In this document: piece by piece, positions 21,216 through 22,503 of the stretch
How positions within the stretch are numbered: position 1 is the first letter of the stretch
Layout of the letters: each line of letters opens with the position of its first letter
Assembly: GCA_021798095.1 (NCBI GenBank)
Contig: JAJZYL010000004.1
Span: forward strand, 1-22,503
DNA: 22,503 nt
Direction of reading: 5' to 3'
Source of the DNA: an archaeon
GTDB taxonomy: Archaea; Thermoproteota; Nitrososphaeria; Conexivisphaerales; UBA164
Position numbers and translations under genes: made by a program
The notes under the pieces: generated by a model
What the model was told of the DNA's origin: nothing
Seen by the model: only the letters and a program-made list of their open reading frames with translations
Database searches by the model: none

Positions 21216-22503
21216 CTACAGGCTATCGTTACGTACGCCCTGACCTTGGTTGCCGACGAATTCCCCAATCAATTCCCTCGCGCGCTTACCATCATATTGA
21301 TCCACGGCGCCCTGAGCCATCCTCCCTCCTCTTCCGCCCCCCCTGCCACCGAATTCCTTGATCAGGGCGTCGGAGATGGCCTTTGCATCGATGGGCTTGC
21401 GCATTTTTCCACCCGCAAATATGACATATCCATACCCCTGCTTAAGCTTCCATACGCCCAAGTATACCAGATCGCGGTCCCTTGTAAGTCCGTCCCCTAG
21501 GTATATATGATCACCGGAATCAAGACCATCTCCATCGATCACCATGAATGAAGAGGATGACAGTTCAGCGTCGCCTGATACGTAACCCGCTAGAATCGTC
21601 AGCAGCCTCCTCCTCTTTTCTTCCTCAACCTTCAGCTTTGAAACCAGGTCCTTGACCGGCACCGATAGGTCATTCGAATAATCATCAGGCGCTCTGATCT
21701 CCGCCGCGATCCTTGAAAGTGAGTCCTCTCTGCTCCTGAAATAGTCCAGCGCCGCTTCACCGGCAACGAATTCCAGCCTCTCTACCCCATCCTGTATCCT
21801 CTCGGCCCTGAGCACCTTTATGGGGCCCACCTGGCCCGTCCTATCACAGTGCGTGCCACCACACGCTTCTGTATCAAATCCCTTGATGCTGACTATCCGC
21901 AGGGTATCGCTAGGGGTAACCCCTCCCTGATAAATTTTGAAGCCATACTTTGATTCAGCCTCGTTCCTATGCATTACCTCCGTGCGCATCTCCAGATCGT
22001 TCATTACTACCGAGTTTGCCAGATCCTCGATAGCCCTGACCTGCTCCTTTGTCAAATGAGAGTGATGAGTTATATCCAAACGGGCCTTTTGTTCATCCTT
22101 AAAGGCGGAGTTCTGCCATACCCACGGTCCAAGCAGCTCCCTTGCGGCTCCGTTCAATATATGTGTGGCCGAGTGGTGTCTCATCAGTGCCAGCCTTCTC
22201 TTGCTGTTAACGGAGCATTCCACTTCCTGCCCTTCTCTGAAATTACCGTCATCTACCCTGTGGGCTATTACGTCATCCGACTTCACTACGTCTACGACCG
22301 CCTTTCCTTCTATATAGCCGGTATCAGGCTCCTGCCCACCCGACCTGGCATAGAATGCGGTCCTGTCCAGCATAACGTATGGCCCATCAACCTTCAGGAC
22401 TCTCGCCCTGAATTGAAACAGGTACTTATTCTGATAAAAGAGGAGCTCGGTCTTTTGGACCCCACGACCGTTAAAGATCGGTGTCGGTTGTGCCTCCGGA
22501 TGC
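21216..22503 (-). CDS. alaS: Alanyl-tRNA synthetase, 3' part (runs off the right edge)
   Basis: Only the last 428 codons are inside the window; the frame is open to the edge and the aminoacylation domain lies beyond it. Visible parts, numbered from the internal Met at 22373, are the end of the beta-barrel domain (YVMLDRTAFYARSGGQ), the editing domain with H67-x3-H71 (HHSATH) and C171-x3-H175 (CGGTH), a helical linker, and the C-terminal DHHA1-type C-Ala domain with the Gly-rich FGGRGGGRGG. These residues form the zinc site that hydrolyses Ser-tRNA(Ala) and Gly-tRNA(Ala). The internal Met is not the start: upstream codons continue as synthetase-like sequence (...LFQFRARVLKVDGPYV). Free-standing AlaX proteins lack this C-Ala arrangement. 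Confidence 0.95.
   Translation of the reverse strand, partial: HPEAQPTPIFNGRGVQKTELLFYQNKYLFQFRARVLKVDGPYVMLDRTAFYARSGGQEPDTGYIEGKAVVDVVKSDDVIAHRVDDGNFREGQEVECSVNSKRRLALMRHHSATHILNGAARELLGPWVWQNSAFKDEQKARLDITHHSHLTKEQVRAIEDLANSVVMNDLEMRTEVMHRNEAESKYGFKIYQGGVTPSDTLRIVSIKGFDTEACGGTHCDRTGQVGPIKVLRAERIQDGVERLEFVAGEAALDYFRSREDSLSRIAAEIRAPDDYSNDLSVPVKDLVSKLKVEEEKRRRLLTILAGYVSGDAELSSSSFMVIDGDGLDSGDHIYLGDGLTRDRDLVYLGVWKLKQGYGYVIFAGGKMRKPIDAKAISDALIKEFGGRGGGRGGRMAQGAVDQYDGKRARELIGEFVGNQGQGVRNDSL

Noticed and set aside
21216..22373. Free-standing AlaX editing protein or an alaS starting at 22373
   Set aside because: The frame is open upstream to the window edge with synthetase-like sequence, and a C-Ala domain is present.
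1..22503. tRNA genes, rRNA, CRISPR arrays, intact insertion sequences
   Set aside because: No T-loop-like GTTCRANNC with matching acceptor stem, no spaced repeat array and no transposase frame were seen by eye.

Overview
The window is archaeal. It carries an archaeal family-B DNA polymerase, the alpha subunit of transcription factor TFE, RNA polymerase subunit RpoK, both subunits of DNA topoisomerase VI, a Dim2-like two-KH protein, an NEMF/Rqc2-type ribosome quality-control protein and an archaeal-type alanyl-tRNA synthetase. Many first genes have a TATA-like box centred about 24-28 bases before the start codon, which implies leaderless mRNAs. Downstream genes in operons often have a Shine-Dalgarno sequence instead. 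The polymerase motif YGD/TDSLF resembles TACK-type enzymes more than the YxDTDG of many euryarchaea. Topoisomerase VI argues against a classical Thermoplasmatales genome, which is known to lack it. I cannot name the genus; a thermophilic or acidophilic TACK or Thermoplasmata-related lineage is only a guess.

Layout. 0-2 kb: a small Rieske protein, two orphan genes and a PEBP-family protein. 2-6.5 kb: the polymerase gene, interrupted by a mini-intein in catalytic motif C, diverging from a CoA-disulfide-reductase-like flavoprotein. 6.5-8.5 kb: tfe, a short structured element resembling the right end or guide-RNA tail of an IS605/IS1341 (TnpB) element with no transposase beside it, a small membrane protein and a short-chain dehydrogenase. 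8.5-9.4 kb: a gene-poor, apparently decaying stretch with a membrane-anchored ORF remnant and a hairpin followed by a T tract.

9.4-17.4 kb: mostly information-processing genes. There is an unknown protein with a metallophosphoesterase. An NEMF-family gene is followed by a family-5 uracil-DNA glycosylase. Head-to-head with the NEMF gene, sharing a CCATGG palindrome that supplies both start codons, is a three-helix membrane protein resembling EMC6. Next come a small two-helix membrane protein, top6A, top6B and the KH gene. The last three form the order dim2-top6B-top6A, read on the minus strand.

17.6-22.5 kb: ilvD and cimA form a branched-chain amino acid operon, dihydroxy-acid dehydratase plus citramalate synthase, consistent with isoleucine made from pyruvate without threonine. 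cimA converges on rpoK with a 13-base overlap. The 3' part of alaS runs off the right edge. No tRNA, rRNA, CRISPR array or intact transposase was seen.
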